22,000 nt of DNA from Sphingomonas sp. CCH9-E2. GTDB lineage: Bacteria; Pseudomonadota; Alphaproteobacteria; Sphingomonadales; Sphingomonadaceae. The translations under genes and the position numbers were made by a program. The stretch spans positions 1-22,000 of the forward strand of contig NZ_LSJM01000331.1 in the NCBI RefSeq assembly GCF_001557215.1. The letters run 5' to 3'. The notes beneath the pieces were generated by a model that worked only from the letters and a program-made list of their open reading frames with translations, searched no databases and had not been told where the DNA came from. Positions 14,527 through 22,000 of the stretch are shown here, one piece after another; positions within the stretch are counted from its first letter, which is position 1, and the number at the start of each line of letters is the position of its first letter.

Positions 14527-14547
14527 GCGCTGCATCATGCGCAGCGC
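14527..14547 (+). other. Hairpin in the lasso-operon leader RNA
   Basis: GCGCTGC (14527–14533) and GCAGCGC (14541–14547) are perfect arms around a 7-base loop. The hairpin ends 2 bases before the AAGGAG ribosome-binding site (14550–14555) of the precursor gene, so it would leave that site exposed and may stabilise the mRNA 5' end. Confidence 0.5.
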
Positions 14548-14562
14548 TCAAGGAGACGTGTC

Positions 14563-14694
14563 ATGGAACGCAACCACGAGACCCCGTCCGACCTGATCGA
14601 TCTCGGCGCCGCCAGCGTCGAGACCAAGGGCCCCAAGGGGGACTTCCCCGATGTCGGCGACGGCCGCATCCTCGCCGGCCTGACCGACGAATGA
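14563..14694 (+). CDS. Lasso peptide precursor (A)
   Basis: This 43-residue precursor has a 22-residue leader with the features read by the RRE/protease pair: Pro8, Leu11, Leu14-Gly15 and the near-universal Thr21 at position −2 (…SVETK). The predicted core is 21 residues: ring segment GPKGDFPD (Gly1 to Asp8, eight-residue macrolactam) and loop/tail VGDGRILAGLTDE. Asp8 is the only acidic residue at positions 7–9, so ring size is unambiguous; bulky Arg13, Ile14 and Leu15 are possible steric plugs. The GPxGD start resembles sphingomonad lasso peptides such as subterisin, but the tail differs from any I remember. AAGGAG stands 7 bases before ATG 14563. The stop overlaps the start of the B gene (ATGA). 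By hand calculation the lasso has a monoisotopic mass of about 2110.03 Da. Confidence 0.93.
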   Translation: MERNHETPSDLIDLGAASVETKGPKGDFPDVGDGRILAGLTDE

Positions 14695-15395
14695 TCGACA
14701 GGCGCGCGGCCCCCGGCCGCGCGCCATTCGTCATGGCCTATACGCTCAAGCCCGGCATCAGCTTCTGCCATGTGGCAGGCCGGACGATCTTCCTCGACCT
14801 GCGGGCCGACCGCTATTTCTGCCTCGCGAACGATGCCGAGCGCAGCTTTGATCGGCTAGCCGCCGCATCGTCCGGGCCTGAGGATATGCGGATCCTCGAG
14901 GGTCTGGCGCACCAGGGCATTTTGCGCGCCAGCGACACCGGATCCATCCTCCAGCCCTGTCCGGCGGTGACCGAGGCGCGCGCCAGTCTGCTCGACGCGG
15001 CGCCGACCCCGGTGCGCCCGCTCCAGACCCTGTTGGCCGGGACGGCACTACTTCACGCGCCGCTGCGCTTGCGGCTGTTCGGCCTGCATGCGGCGGTCGC
15101 CCGGCTCCAGGCCCGCAAGGCGCGTCTCAAGACCATACGATCGGAACGGGAGACGCTGGCGCGCGGCGCGGCGGCCTTCGCGCAGCTGCGCGCGATCGCG
15201 ACGACGCATGACCAATGTCTGCCCCGGTCGCTGGCAGTGACCGATCGGCTGCTTGCTGCGGGCGTGCGGGCCGAGCTGGTGCTGGCGGTGAAGCTGCAGC
15301 CATTTGCGGCCCATGCCTGGGTGCAGTGGCAAGACCTGGTGGTCAACGACCGGGTGGATGCGGTCCGCGACTTCACGCCGATCCTGGTGGTGTGA
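14691..15395 (+). CDS. Lasso leader peptidase with fused RRE domain (B protein)
   Basis: This 234-residue protein is a fusion of two functions. Residues about 17–85 form a PqqD-like RiPP recognition element that binds the leader (SFCHVAGRTIFLDLRADRYF, then a helix and ILEGLAHQGIL). Residues about 105–234 form the transglutaminase-like cysteine protease that removes the leader, with the triad Cys176 (HDQCLPRS), His208 (FAAHAWVQ) and Asp220 (LVVNDRVD). In many actinobacterial clusters these are separate proteins; the fusion is usual in proteobacteria. ATG 14691 overlaps the precursor stop; ATG 14733 (MAYTLKPG) is a possible alternative since conserved sequence starts there. The stop shares one base with the start of the C gene (TGATG), so production of the enzymes is coupled to that of the precursor. 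Confidence 0.93.
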   Translation: MIDRRAAPGRAPFVMAYTLKPGISFCHVAGRTIFLDLRADRYFCLANDAERSFDRLAAASSGPEDMRILEGLAHQGILRASDTGSILQPCPAVTEARASLLDAAPTPVRPLQTLLAGTALLHAPLRLRLFGLHAAVARLQARKARLKTIRSERETLARGAAAFAQLRAIATTHDQCLPRSLAVTDRLLAAGVRAELVLAVKLQPFAAHAWVQWQDLVVNDRVDAVRDFTPILVV

Positions 15396-17140
15396 TGGGT
15401 AACCGGTATTTCGCGGCGATCGGTGGCGATGCCGCACGGGCCGATGCGGTCCGGCATGCGGCGCTTGCCGACCCAGGTTGGCGGATCGCGCTCGACCGGC
15501 CGGGGTGCCTCGTGGTCGCCGAGCGCGATGCGATGCTCGTGCCGATTGCGGACGATGGTCTTGTGATCGGTCCGCTGTTCGCCCTCGGCCGGTCCCATCG
15601 TCTCGACGCATTTTCCGCGTCCTCAGCCGCGACGCTTCGGGCGAATGGCGCGGCCGGGCTCGTCCGTGGCCATTGGGGCGGCTATGTCGCGATTGTCGCG
15701 GACACGGACCAAAATTCGGTCGCGCTGGTGCGCGCGCCATTCGGTGAACTGCCCTGTTTCCATGCGCCGTCCGCCCAGGGCTATGCGGTCGCGTCGGACG
15801 TGGCGCTGCTCGAGCGCTTCGGCGGCTTCCGTCCGCGCCTCGACTGGCCTGCGCTCGGCGACTTCCTCTGCGCCCCGCGCGTCCGAAGCGCTGCGACCTG
15901 CCTGTCCGGGCTCGGCGAATTGCGGGGCGGCGAGCAGATCCGCTTCGGCGAAGCCGGACCCTGCGTGACGACCCTCTGGTCGCCCTGGACCTTCGCCGAC
16001 CCTGCACGCGCACTCGCGGACGGCAGGGAAGCCGTAAAGCGGCTCCATGGCGAGATCCTCGCGGCGGTCGGTGCGCGCGGATCCACCCTGACGCGCAGCG
16101 TGCTGATGCTGTCCGGGGGCCTCGATTCCTCGATCATCGCCGCGAGCGCTGCGGCGCGCGGGCTCGATCTGCGCTGCGCCAATATCAGCACCGATGATCC
16201 CGCCGGCGACGAGCGCCGCTATGCCCGCGCGGTCTGCGATCGGCTCGGCGTTCCGCTCGCCGAACGCCTGTTCCAGCTGGACGGCGTCGATCTCGAAACC
16301 TCTGCCGCGGCCGGATTGCCCCGGCCGGCATCGCGGGCCTTCGAATATGAAGCCCGGCGCCAGGCGCATCTCGTCGCCGGCAAGGAAGGCGCCGATGCCG
16401 TGCTGAGTGGCGGCGGGGGCGACAATATCTTCTGTTCGCTGCAATCGGTGCTGCCGCTGCTCGACTGCCGTGCCGGACTGGCGGACGGCCCTATGTATCG
16501 CCGGCTGGCGCGCGAGATCGCCGCGCTTTGCGACACCAGCGTGTGGACCGTCCGGCGCAAGGCATGGCTGCGGTCGTGGCAGCATCGGCCGCCGCCGCTG
16601 GACATCGACACCGGCTTTCTGTCGGCCGGAACCGCCGCGCGGGCGCGGGCGGCGTCGCGGCATCCCTGGCTGGAGCCTCCGGCGACGGTGCTGCCGGGCA
16701 AGGCCGCGCATGTCGCCTTGCTGCTCGGGCCGCAATATCTGACGGAGGACAGCGATCCCTGTGCGGCGCGCCGTTTCCTCTACCCGCTGCTCGCCCAACC
16801 GGTGGTCGAGCTCTGCCTGCGCATCCCGACCTGGCTGTGGTTCGAGCGCGGTTGCAATCGCGCCGTCGCGCGCCGCGCCTTCGAGGCGACGCTGCCCGAA
16901 CAGGTCGCTTGGCGCAGGTCGAAGGGCTCGCCCGATGCCTTCCTCGTCGCGCTCTTTGAGAGCCGGCGCCAACAGATCCGCAGGCTGCTGCTCGACGGCA
17001 ATCTCGCCGGACACGGGTTGCTCGACTGCGATGCGCTGGCGGCATATCTCGACGACCCGCGTCCGGTCCGCGGCTCCGGCCATGTCCGCATCCTGCGGCT
17101 GGTCGATGCTGAGGCGTGGAGCCGGTGCTGGCCCGGCTAG
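15395..17140 (+). CDS. Lasso cyclase, asparagine-synthetase-like (C protein)
   Basis: This 581-residue enzyme adenylates the Asp8 side chain and forms the bond to Gly1. The N-terminal glutaminase-like domain (about 1–200) lacks the catalytic Cys2 (it begins MGNRYF), as in other lasso cyclases, so it cannot use glutamine. The synthetase domain has the ATP pyrophosphatase P-loop LMLSGGLDSSIIAA (SGGLDSS at 240–246) and the later GGGGDNIF motif (339–344). The C-terminal region ends in a helical domain typical of the family. ATG 15395 was chosen because it overlaps the B stop by one base; in-frame sequence further upstream belongs to the B gene. Its TAG overlaps the stop of the opposing isopeptidase gene in a shared CTAG. 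No ABC exporter gene (D) follows. Confidence 0.94.
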   Translation: MGNRYFAAIGGDAARADAVRHAALADPGWRIALDRPGCLVVAERDAMLVPIADDGLVIGPLFALGRSHRLDAFSASSAATLRANGAAGLVRGHWGGYVAIVADTDQNSVALVRAPFGELPCFHAPSAQGYAVASDVALLERFGGFRPRLDWPALGDFLCAPRVRSAATCLSGLGELRGGEQIRFGEAGPCVTTLWSPWTFADPARALADGREAVKRLHGEILAAVGARGSTLTRSVLMLSGGLDSSIIAASAAARGLDLRCANISTDDPAGDERRYARAVCDRLGVPLAERLFQLDGVDLETSAAAGLPRPASRAFEYEARRQAHLVAGKEGADAVLSGGGGDNIFCSLQSVLPLLDCRAGLADGPMYRRLAREIAALCDTSVWTVRRKAWLRSWQHRPPPLDIDTGFLSAGTAARARAASRHPWLEPPATVLPGKAAHVALLLGPQYLTEDSDPCAARRFLYPLLAQPVVELCLRIPTWLWFERGCNRAVARRAFEATLPEQVAWRRSKGSPDAFLVALFESRRQQIRRLLLDGNLAGHGLLDCDALAAYLDDPRPVRGSGHVRILRLVDAEAWSRCWPG

Positions 17141-19257
17141 CGCCGCGCCGGCACTGCGGGCAGGTTCGGACGTGCGTCCCGCAGCGCGCGCCAGCGCGTA
17201 TATTGCGCGTGCTTGGCGGGATCGGGATCCTCGCGCCCCTGCAGCCAGAAGCCGAACCAGTCGACATCGCGTTGATATTCGGCGAGCCGGTGCAACGGCT
17301 GGGTCCGGGTATGATATTCGCCCGGCGCGACATGCATCTCGACCGGCTTGCGCTTCTCGCGCAGCGCGGTGAACGCCTCGAGCGCGAGCAGATACTCGCT
17401 GTCGGCGAGCTGCATGAGGAGCGGCGTCTCGATCCGGTCGGCATTGAGCGACAGCGCCATCGGCTTCCAGAAGGCGGTGCCGTCCTCGCTCGCCAGCGGA
17501 TAGCGGCGGACCGCGCGATTCCAGTCGGCCCAGGCGGTTCCGCCATAGGTCATCACCGTCTTGGGATCCTCGCAGCAGGTGCTGACCACGGCGGCAGCAA
17601 AGCGGTCGGAATTGATCAGCGCGTAGTTCACGGTCGAGGCGCCGTCGCTGAGGCCGGTGATCCCGATGCGCGCGGGGTCCGCGACGCCCAGCGCGATCGT
17701 GCGATCGACCCCGGCGAGCAGCGAGGCCAGCACGCTTCTGCGTTCCCCCCAGTCTTTGGTCATGGCGGCGATGATCGCGTCGATCGTCTTCAGCCCGGGA
17801 TAGGCGGTGCTCTCGACCGCCGGCCGTTCGAAGCTCAGCACCGCGAAACCATGGGCGGCGAGCAGGAAGATCGGGTGCGCATCGCCGGTCCCCCCGCGCA
17901 GGAAGCCGTCGCTATGATATTGGACGATCACCAACGGCAGTTTCTCGCCCGGTACCGCATCCGGCGGCAGGACGAGATCGCCCCAGGCGGGCATGCCGGG
18001 TTCGCTTTGCCAGGTCAGCCGCTGGACCTTGCCGAGCCGCAGCCGCGCGAAACCCGGATTGGGGTCGAACAGCAGGGATTGCCGGCCACTGGCCGGATCG
18101 ATCGCTACCACCCGGCGCGGCGTCACCGAATCCTCTGCGACACAATAGAGCTGTGCGTCGCGCCAGGTGCAGCCGGTGAGCCAGGCCGGACTGGCGAGAA
18201 GGCGCCGGACGGTGTGGCTGCCCGGGCGCCAGCGGTAGAGTGCCATACGCCCCTTGGCCCAGCCCTCGCGGCGCAGGAACAGCAACGACCCGTCCGCCTG
18301 CCACCAGAGATTGACGATGCCGTCGCGGCAGGCCACCGCTGCACAGGGTTGCTTGCGGCCGGTGCGATCGGCCACCCAGATGCGCAACGGGCTGAGCGGC
18401 CCCGCATCCTCGCGTTCGGTCCAGGCACGTTGGCCGTCGCGCGACATGGCGACGGCTTCGGCTTGGGATCCGCCGGGCGGGTCGGGCGGTAGTGCCGCTG
18501 CCTCCCCGGCGGTCGCCGCGCGGGTCTCGCCACGCTCGGGATCAACCAGGAACACGATTTGCGGCACGTCCGCTTCGCGCAGCTGCGGACGGGGGCCGGG
18601 GTTCGGCCGGACCCGCGCATCGTAGAGATAGCCCGACATAGCTTCGCGATCGAGCGCACGGCGCGCCTCGGCGATGCCGGGCCGGCTGGCATAGAGCAGA
18701 TCGCGGCCATTCGGTGCCCAGGCCCAGCGCTCGACATCCACCGCCGACCGGGTGACCGCAGCGGACCCGCCGCCATCGGCGCGCGCGCGCCACAGCTGGG
18801 TGACGCCGTCGATCCGCTTGAGATAGGCGATCCATCGACCATCGGGCGACCAGGCAGGTACCACCAGGTCGGGAAAGCCGGTGTTGACGAACAGCCCGCG
18901 CTTGACGTCGATGGCAGTGATCATCTCACCACCCCGATCGACGACGCGCGGGGCCGCCGCGCCGCGCGCGGCGATCACCACCAGCGCCCGGCAATAGCCA
19001 TTTGTGGCCAGATCGCCCCGGCTGAGCACCAGCGCGATCGACCTGCCGTCCGGTGACACGGCGAGCGGGCTCGGCAGGAAGAAATAGGACGGATCGGGCA
19101 TGCCGATATCGCGCAGCTCGATCAGGTCGCTGGCTTCGAGCAGGCGCTGCGGCGCGCGCGCTTCGGCGGCGTTCGGCAGCATGTCGGCACAATCAGCCCA
19201 TGCCGGAGGCGTCGTCACCAGCAGCATGCCGGCGAGCAGCTTGTACCTGCTCACCAT
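17137..19257 (-). CDS. Lasso peptide isopeptidase (AtxE-like, prolyl-oligopeptidase fold)
   Basis: This 706-residue periplasmic hydrolase opens the macrolactam of its cognate lasso peptide. A signal peptide (residues 1–21, ending PPAWA) is followed by a beta-propeller domain with WD40-like PD40 repeats (e.g. LAVSPDGRSIALV, PAWSPDGRWIAYL, WAPNGRDLLYA) to about residue 415, then an alpha/beta-hydrolase domain. Ser537 lies in GITGLSDGAS; Glu621 in LADSEYLL and His649 in PGEYHTRTQP complete the triad. The spacing (84 and 28 residues) is nearly that of Atxe2 as I recall it (Ser527, Glu610, His638), including the unusual Glu. ATG 19257 overlaps the receptor stop by 7 bases, so the two are coupled. 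It would release amino acids or iron/other cargo after uptake, or give self-protection. Confidence 0.93.
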   Translation of the reverse strand: MVSRYKLLAGMLLVTTPPAWADCADMLPNAAEARAPQRLLEASDLIELRDIGMPDPSYFFLPSPLAVSPDGRSIALVLSRGDLATNGYCRALVVIAARGAAAPRVVDRGGEMITAIDVKRGLFVNTGFPDLVVPAWSPDGRWIAYLKRIDGVTQLWRARADGGGSAAVTRSAVDVERWAWAPNGRDLLYASRPGIAEARRALDREAMSGYLYDARVRPNPGPRPQLREADVPQIVFLVDPERGETRAATAGEAAALPPDPPGGSQAEAVAMSRDGQRAWTEREDAGPLSPLRIWVADRTGRKQPCAAVACRDGIVNLWWQADGSLLFLRREGWAKGRMALYRWRPGSHTVRRLLASPAWLTGCTWRDAQLYCVAEDSVTPRRVVAIDPASGRQSLLFDPNPGFARLRLGKVQRLTWQSEPGMPAWGDLVLPPDAVPGEKLPLVIVQYHSDGFLRGGTGDAHPIFLLAAHGFAVLSFERPAVESTAYPGLKTIDAIIAAMTKDWGERRSVLASLLAGVDRTIALGVADPARIGITGLSDGASTVNYALINSDRFAAAVVSTCCEDPKTVMTYGGTAWADWNRAVRRYPLASEDGTAFWKPMALSLNADRIETPLLMQLADSEYLLALEAFTALREKRKPVEMHVAPGEYHTRTQPLHRLAEYQRDVDWFGFWLQGREDPDPAKHAQYTRWRALRDARPNLPAVPARR

Positions 19258-21818
19258 TTCCTGGTCACCGACAGGCTGACGAAGCGTCCGAGCGGGGAAT
19301 AGTTGGTCGAGTCATAGGGGGTGTCGTAGAAGAGCGACGTCGCGATCGGGGACGGTTTGGCGTTGAACAGGTTCTGGACCGACGCGATCAGGTCGAAGCC
19401 GCGCAGCGGTCCGCTATCCGCCCGGTAGCGCAGGGTGAGATCGATCGGGGTCATCCCGGCGATGCGGGCCGCGGGCGCCGTCCGGTTGTCGACGACCGGG
19501 CCGATATGGGTGACATTGCCGGTGATCGTCACCCCGCCGATCGACCAACCAAGATCGCCGCGCAAGCGCAGGTGCGGCGGGTTGAAGATCGTGCCTGCCA
19601 GCTGAGTGATCGGGAGCGCCGGCCCGATCTGCTGCTCGCTGTCGAGCCAGGCGGCATTGGCCGAGGCGGAGAGTCTTCCCCCGCCAAGATCGCCGGAATA
19701 GCGCAGCAAGGCATCGATACCGTGCACCGACTGCCGGCCGGCATTGACGCTGGTGTTGCGCACCAAGGCCACGACGTTCGCCGGGTCGTACGCGGCGCCC
19801 CCGGTCAGGTTGGTGAATGTGCTGGCGCCGGCGATGGTCGCCGCCTGCTCGGCGGTCGAGGGGTTGAGCGTGACGAAGCTGGCATAGCCCGCGTCGCGCA
19901 GCGCCGTCGCAAAGGACGGGATCGGCGTGACGATGCGGTCGCGGTACCGCACCGAGAAATAGGTCAGCTCGAGGCGCACGCCGTCGAGGAAGCGCGGGCG
20001 CAGTTCCAGCGTTGCCGACCAGTTGGTCGATCGCTCCGGCGCGAGGCCGGGATTGCCGCCGAGCAGCAGCAATGCCGTTGCCGTGGCGGGATAGCCTTGC
20101 CCTCCCACGGTTGCGGTGCGCGTCAGGTACAAGGTCTGGGGCTGGTATTGCTGGTAGAGCGTCGGCGCCCGGAAGCTCTTCCCCCAGCTCGCCTTGAGGG
20201 TGATATCGGGATGCGGCGCGAAGATCAGGCCGAATTTGGGCGTCGCGACGTCGCCGATCCGGCGATAGGCTTCGTAGCGGACCGCCGCGCTGAGTACGAG
20301 GCTGTGAACGAGCGGGATCGCCTGGCCGGGCGACACCAGCGGCAGGCTCAGTTCGCCAAAGCCGTAGGTGTCGGCCTGGGACTGGTCGATATTCTGGGTG
20401 CCGTTGATGCCGGTGAAGCGGCGAAAGTCGATCTGCCGATGGCCAGCGCCAAGCGCGATCCTGACCGGGCCGCCGGGCAGCGCAAACAGCCGGCCGTTCG
20501 CCGAGAGCTCGATCGAGCGCGCGCGGTTGATATAGTAGCCACCGGTGTTGACCGACAGCACGCCGCCCTGGAAGCTGTAGCCGCCATAATCGACCCGATC
20601 CTCGCCATAGGTGGCGGAGAGCATCGTGCTCCAGCCCTCCGGCAGCGACCAGGTCAGCGAGGGCGAGACGCCCCAGGCGCGCGCGGTCGATTGCGTCTTG
20701 CCCCGGGCCACGGAGAGATCGCCGCCGGCGGCGAGCGGATAAGTCAGGTTCGTCCAGCGCTTGTTGAACAGGCCGTCCATGGCGAATCGGAGATCCGGCA
20801 CCAAATCCTGCTCAGCTGAAGCGAGAAGGCTGTGGCGCCGCTGCGCGGGAAAGAGGGTGAGTCCGGGCGAGCGTGTCGCGGCATAGTCGCGCTGGCGCGC
20901 GAGGATCGCATCGTTGCTGCCATATTCATAGGCGAGCAGGGCATTGCCCGACCGCCATGTCGTCCCTGCGGTGGCGCCATAGGTCTGGCTGAACCCGCCG
21001 CCATCGGTGGGGATGCCGAGCCGCGCGCTGGTCTCCACGCCCTCAAGGTCCCGCCGCAACAGGATGTTGACGACACCGGCGACCGCGTCCGAACCGAACA
21101 GCGCCGACGCGCCGTCGGGAACCACGTCGATCCGGCTGACCGCTCCGAGCGGGATGCCGGAAATGTCCACGGATTGCTTCGCCGCATTGTACGACAGGCG
21201 ATGCCCGTTGAGCAGCGTCAAGGTCGCGTCGCCGCCGAGCCCGCGCAGATTGATCGAGGCACCGCCGCCCACATCCGCGCCGTTGGTCTCGGGCACGTTG
21301 AAGCCGACGCCCGGATTCTGGCCGCCGCCAAAATTCTGGGGCAAGCTGCGCGCGATCTCGACGAGCGTCGCCTGCCCGGCATTGCGCGCCTCCTCGCGCG
21401 TCACCTGGATTGTCGTCGATGCGGTGGGCGCTCCGCGAATGCGGCTGCCGGTGATCGTGATCGCCTCCTGCGCTTCGGCCGGTGCCGCGAGTGCCTGCGG
21501 CGTGGCCGGCGCGATGACGAAGGCCGCACCTGAGCGCCGTGCCTGCAAGCCCGAACCTGCAAGCAGCCGATCGAGCGCCTCGTCGATCGAGAGCATCCCC
21601 TTCAAGGCCGGTGCCCTGTGGCCGGCGATCAGGTCGGTCGGCGCGACGATGCTTTGGCCCGTTGCCGCAACGACTGCCTGAATCGAGCGCGCGAGCGGTT
21701 GGGCGGGAAGGTCATAGCTTTGCCGTTCGATCGCCTGTGCGCGGGCAACACTCGAACCCGTGGCGACCAGCACCGTACCGCTCAGGCAAAGTGCCAATAG
21801 TCCCGTCATACCCCGCAT
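19251..21818 (-). CDS. TonB-dependent receptor with STN signalling domain
   Basis: This 855-residue outer-membrane receptor probably imports the lasso peptide. Residues 1–28 are a signal peptide (…VARAQA). An STN domain follows (about 33–95: YDLPAQPLARSIQAVVAATG, ALDRLLAGSGLQARR), as in FecA-type receptors that signal to FecR/FecI. A TonB-box-like EAITITGSRIRG leads into the plug (SINLRGLGGDATLTLLNGHR, IDVVPDGASALFGSDAVAGV), then a 22-strand-type barrel with FRAPTLYQQYQP and NLFNAKP near its end and a terminal aromatic (SVTRKW). ATG 21818 has GGAGGA 6 bases upstream. The isopeptidase gene overlaps its end, and a FecR-like gene precedes it, giving a FecR–receptor–isopeptidase operon typical of sphingomonad and caulobacter lasso loci. 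Confidence 0.94.
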   Translation of the reverse strand: MRGMTGLLALCLSGTVLVATGSSVARAQAIERQSYDLPAQPLARSIQAVVAATGQSIVAPTDLIAGHRAPALKGMLSIDEALDRLLAGSGLQARRSGAAFVIAPATPQALAAPAEAQEAITITGSRIRGAPTASTTIQVTREEARNAGQATLVEIARSLPQNFGGGQNPGVGFNVPETNGADVGGGASINLRGLGGDATLTLLNGHRLSYNAAKQSVDISGIPLGAVSRIDVVPDGASALFGSDAVAGVVNILLRRDLEGVETSARLGIPTDGGGFSQTYGATAGTTWRSGNALLAYEYGSNDAILARQRDYAATRSPGLTLFPAQRRHSLLASAEQDLVPDLRFAMDGLFNKRWTNLTYPLAAGGDLSVARGKTQSTARAWGVSPSLTWSLPEGWSTMLSATYGEDRVDYGGYSFQGGVLSVNTGGYYINRARSIELSANGRLFALPGGPVRIALGAGHRQIDFRRFTGINGTQNIDQSQADTYGFGELSLPLVSPGQAIPLVHSLVLSAAVRYEAYRRIGDVATPKFGLIFAPHPDITLKASWGKSFRAPTLYQQYQPQTLYLTRTATVGGQGYPATATALLLLGGNPGLAPERSTNWSATLELRPRFLDGVRLELTYFSVRYRDRIVTPIPSFATALRDAGYASFVTLNPSTAEQAATIAGASTFTNLTGGAAYDPANVVALVRNTSVNAGRQSVHGIDALLRYSGDLGGGRLSASANAAWLDSEQQIGPALPITQLAGTIFNPPHLRLRGDLGWSIGGVTITGNVTHIGPVVDNRTAPAARIAGMTPIDLTLRYRADSGPLRGFDLIASVQNLFNAKPSPIATSLFYDTPYDSTNYSPLGRFVSLSVTRKW

Positions 21819-21907
21819 ATGTCTTCCTCCCCATCCGGCATCCTTGCTGGTGCCATTCGGTGCGGAAACGACGCGGGCGGGAATTACCCTACGGCTTTTG
21901 CGTGTGC

Positions 21908-22000
21908 CTAGTGCAGCGAGAGCGATGCGTCGGGCTGGCGGCGAAGATCGAGCTGGAACATTGCCGCCGCTGCTTCGGCGAACCCTGCCGGATCGTCGGC
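21908..22000 (-). CDS. C-terminal end of a FecR-like anti-sigma regulator (partial)
   Basis: Only the last 30 codons are in the window: ADDPAGFAEAAAAMFQLDLR followed by RQPDASLSLH and a TAG at 21908–21910. The pattern, a D-P-x-x-F helix then an F-x-L-x-(L/V) strand and an ending S-L-x-L strand, fits the C-terminal STN-like subdomain of FecR proteins. Its position 89 bases upstream of a receptor with an STN domain supports this: FecR would relay occupancy of the receptor to an ECF sigma factor, whose gene would be expected further right. The short visible part leaves some doubt. Confidence 0.65.
   Translation of the reverse strand, partial: ADDPAGFAEAAAAMFQLDLRRQPDASLSLH

Noticed and set aside
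14563..14694. Asp5 of the lasso core as ring-closing residue
   Set aside because: Known lasso rings have 7–9 residues; Asp8 fits and Asp5 does not.
15623..17083. 486-codon minus-strand frame opposite the lasso cyclase
   Set aside because: The plus-strand frame carries SGGLDSS and fits the family length; the minus frame has no motif.
19053..20819. 588-codon plus-strand frame opposite the TonB receptor
   Set aside because: It is an antisense shadow of a full-length receptor with signal peptide, STN, plug and barrel.
1..22000. CRISPR arrays, tRNA or rRNA genes, insertion sequences
   Set aside because: No regularly spaced repeats, no cloverleaf or rRNA-like stretches, and no transposase genes were seen.

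Overview
The window is GC-rich alphaproteobacterial DNA. The LuxR–LuxI–PhyH cassette, the lasso-peptide locus with isopeptidase and TonB receptor, and the DUF736/ParB/DUF2958/TraF conjugative backbone together point to a sphingomonad (Sphingomonadaceae). This assignment rests on gene content and protein character, not on a database search.

Positions 1–5183 (minus strand) are the backbone of an integrative and conjugative element (ICE). In transcription order they encode a DUF2958 protein, a large ParB-like protein ending at a good intrinsic terminator, a small unknown protein, a DUF736 protein, an excisionase-like HTH protein (RdfS-like), the TraF S26 maturation protease and a lytic transglycosylase cut by the window edge. 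Positions 5184–5881 hold no gene I can support. Positions 5882–10189 look like accessory cargo. A PIN-like protein (plus) faces a two-gene minus-strand operon encoding a PD-(D/E)XK nuclease-like protein and a helical protein with a C-terminal zinc ribbon. This is possibly an undescribed defence or toxin module.

Positions 10427–11207 (minus) hold a two-frame gene matching FseA, the excision activator of ICEMlSym(R7A). Its N-terminal and DUF2285 halves are joined by an apparent +1 shift at a UUU-C site, the slip reported for that family. It is therefore probably an intact programmed-frameshift gene and not a pseudogene. Divergently from it runs a quorum-sensing cassette: luxR, luxI, a PhyH-type Fe(II)/2-oxoglutarate dioxygenase and a GntR regulator (11484–14427, plus).

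The same-strand array continues into a lasso-peptide cluster: a 43-residue precursor (predicted ring Gly1–Asp8), a fused RRE–leader peptidase (B) and a lasso cyclase (C). The last two start codons overlap the preceding stop codons. Converging on it from the right are a lasso-peptide isopeptidase, a TonB-dependent receptor with an STN signalling domain, and the end of a FecR-like anti-sigma factor. There is no ABC exporter. This is the uptake-and-hydrolysis type of lasso locus seen in sphingomonads and caulobacters.

The main hypothesis is that one acyl-homoserine-lactone circuit sits between ICE excision control (FseA) and lasso-peptide production. A perfect 20-bp inverted repeat, the size of a lux box, lies just upstream of the lasso precursor, and its half-site recurs in the fseA/luxR and luxR/luxI intergenic regions. 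The element's integrase and attachment sites are outside the window, so it is not proven that the lasso cluster is mobile.
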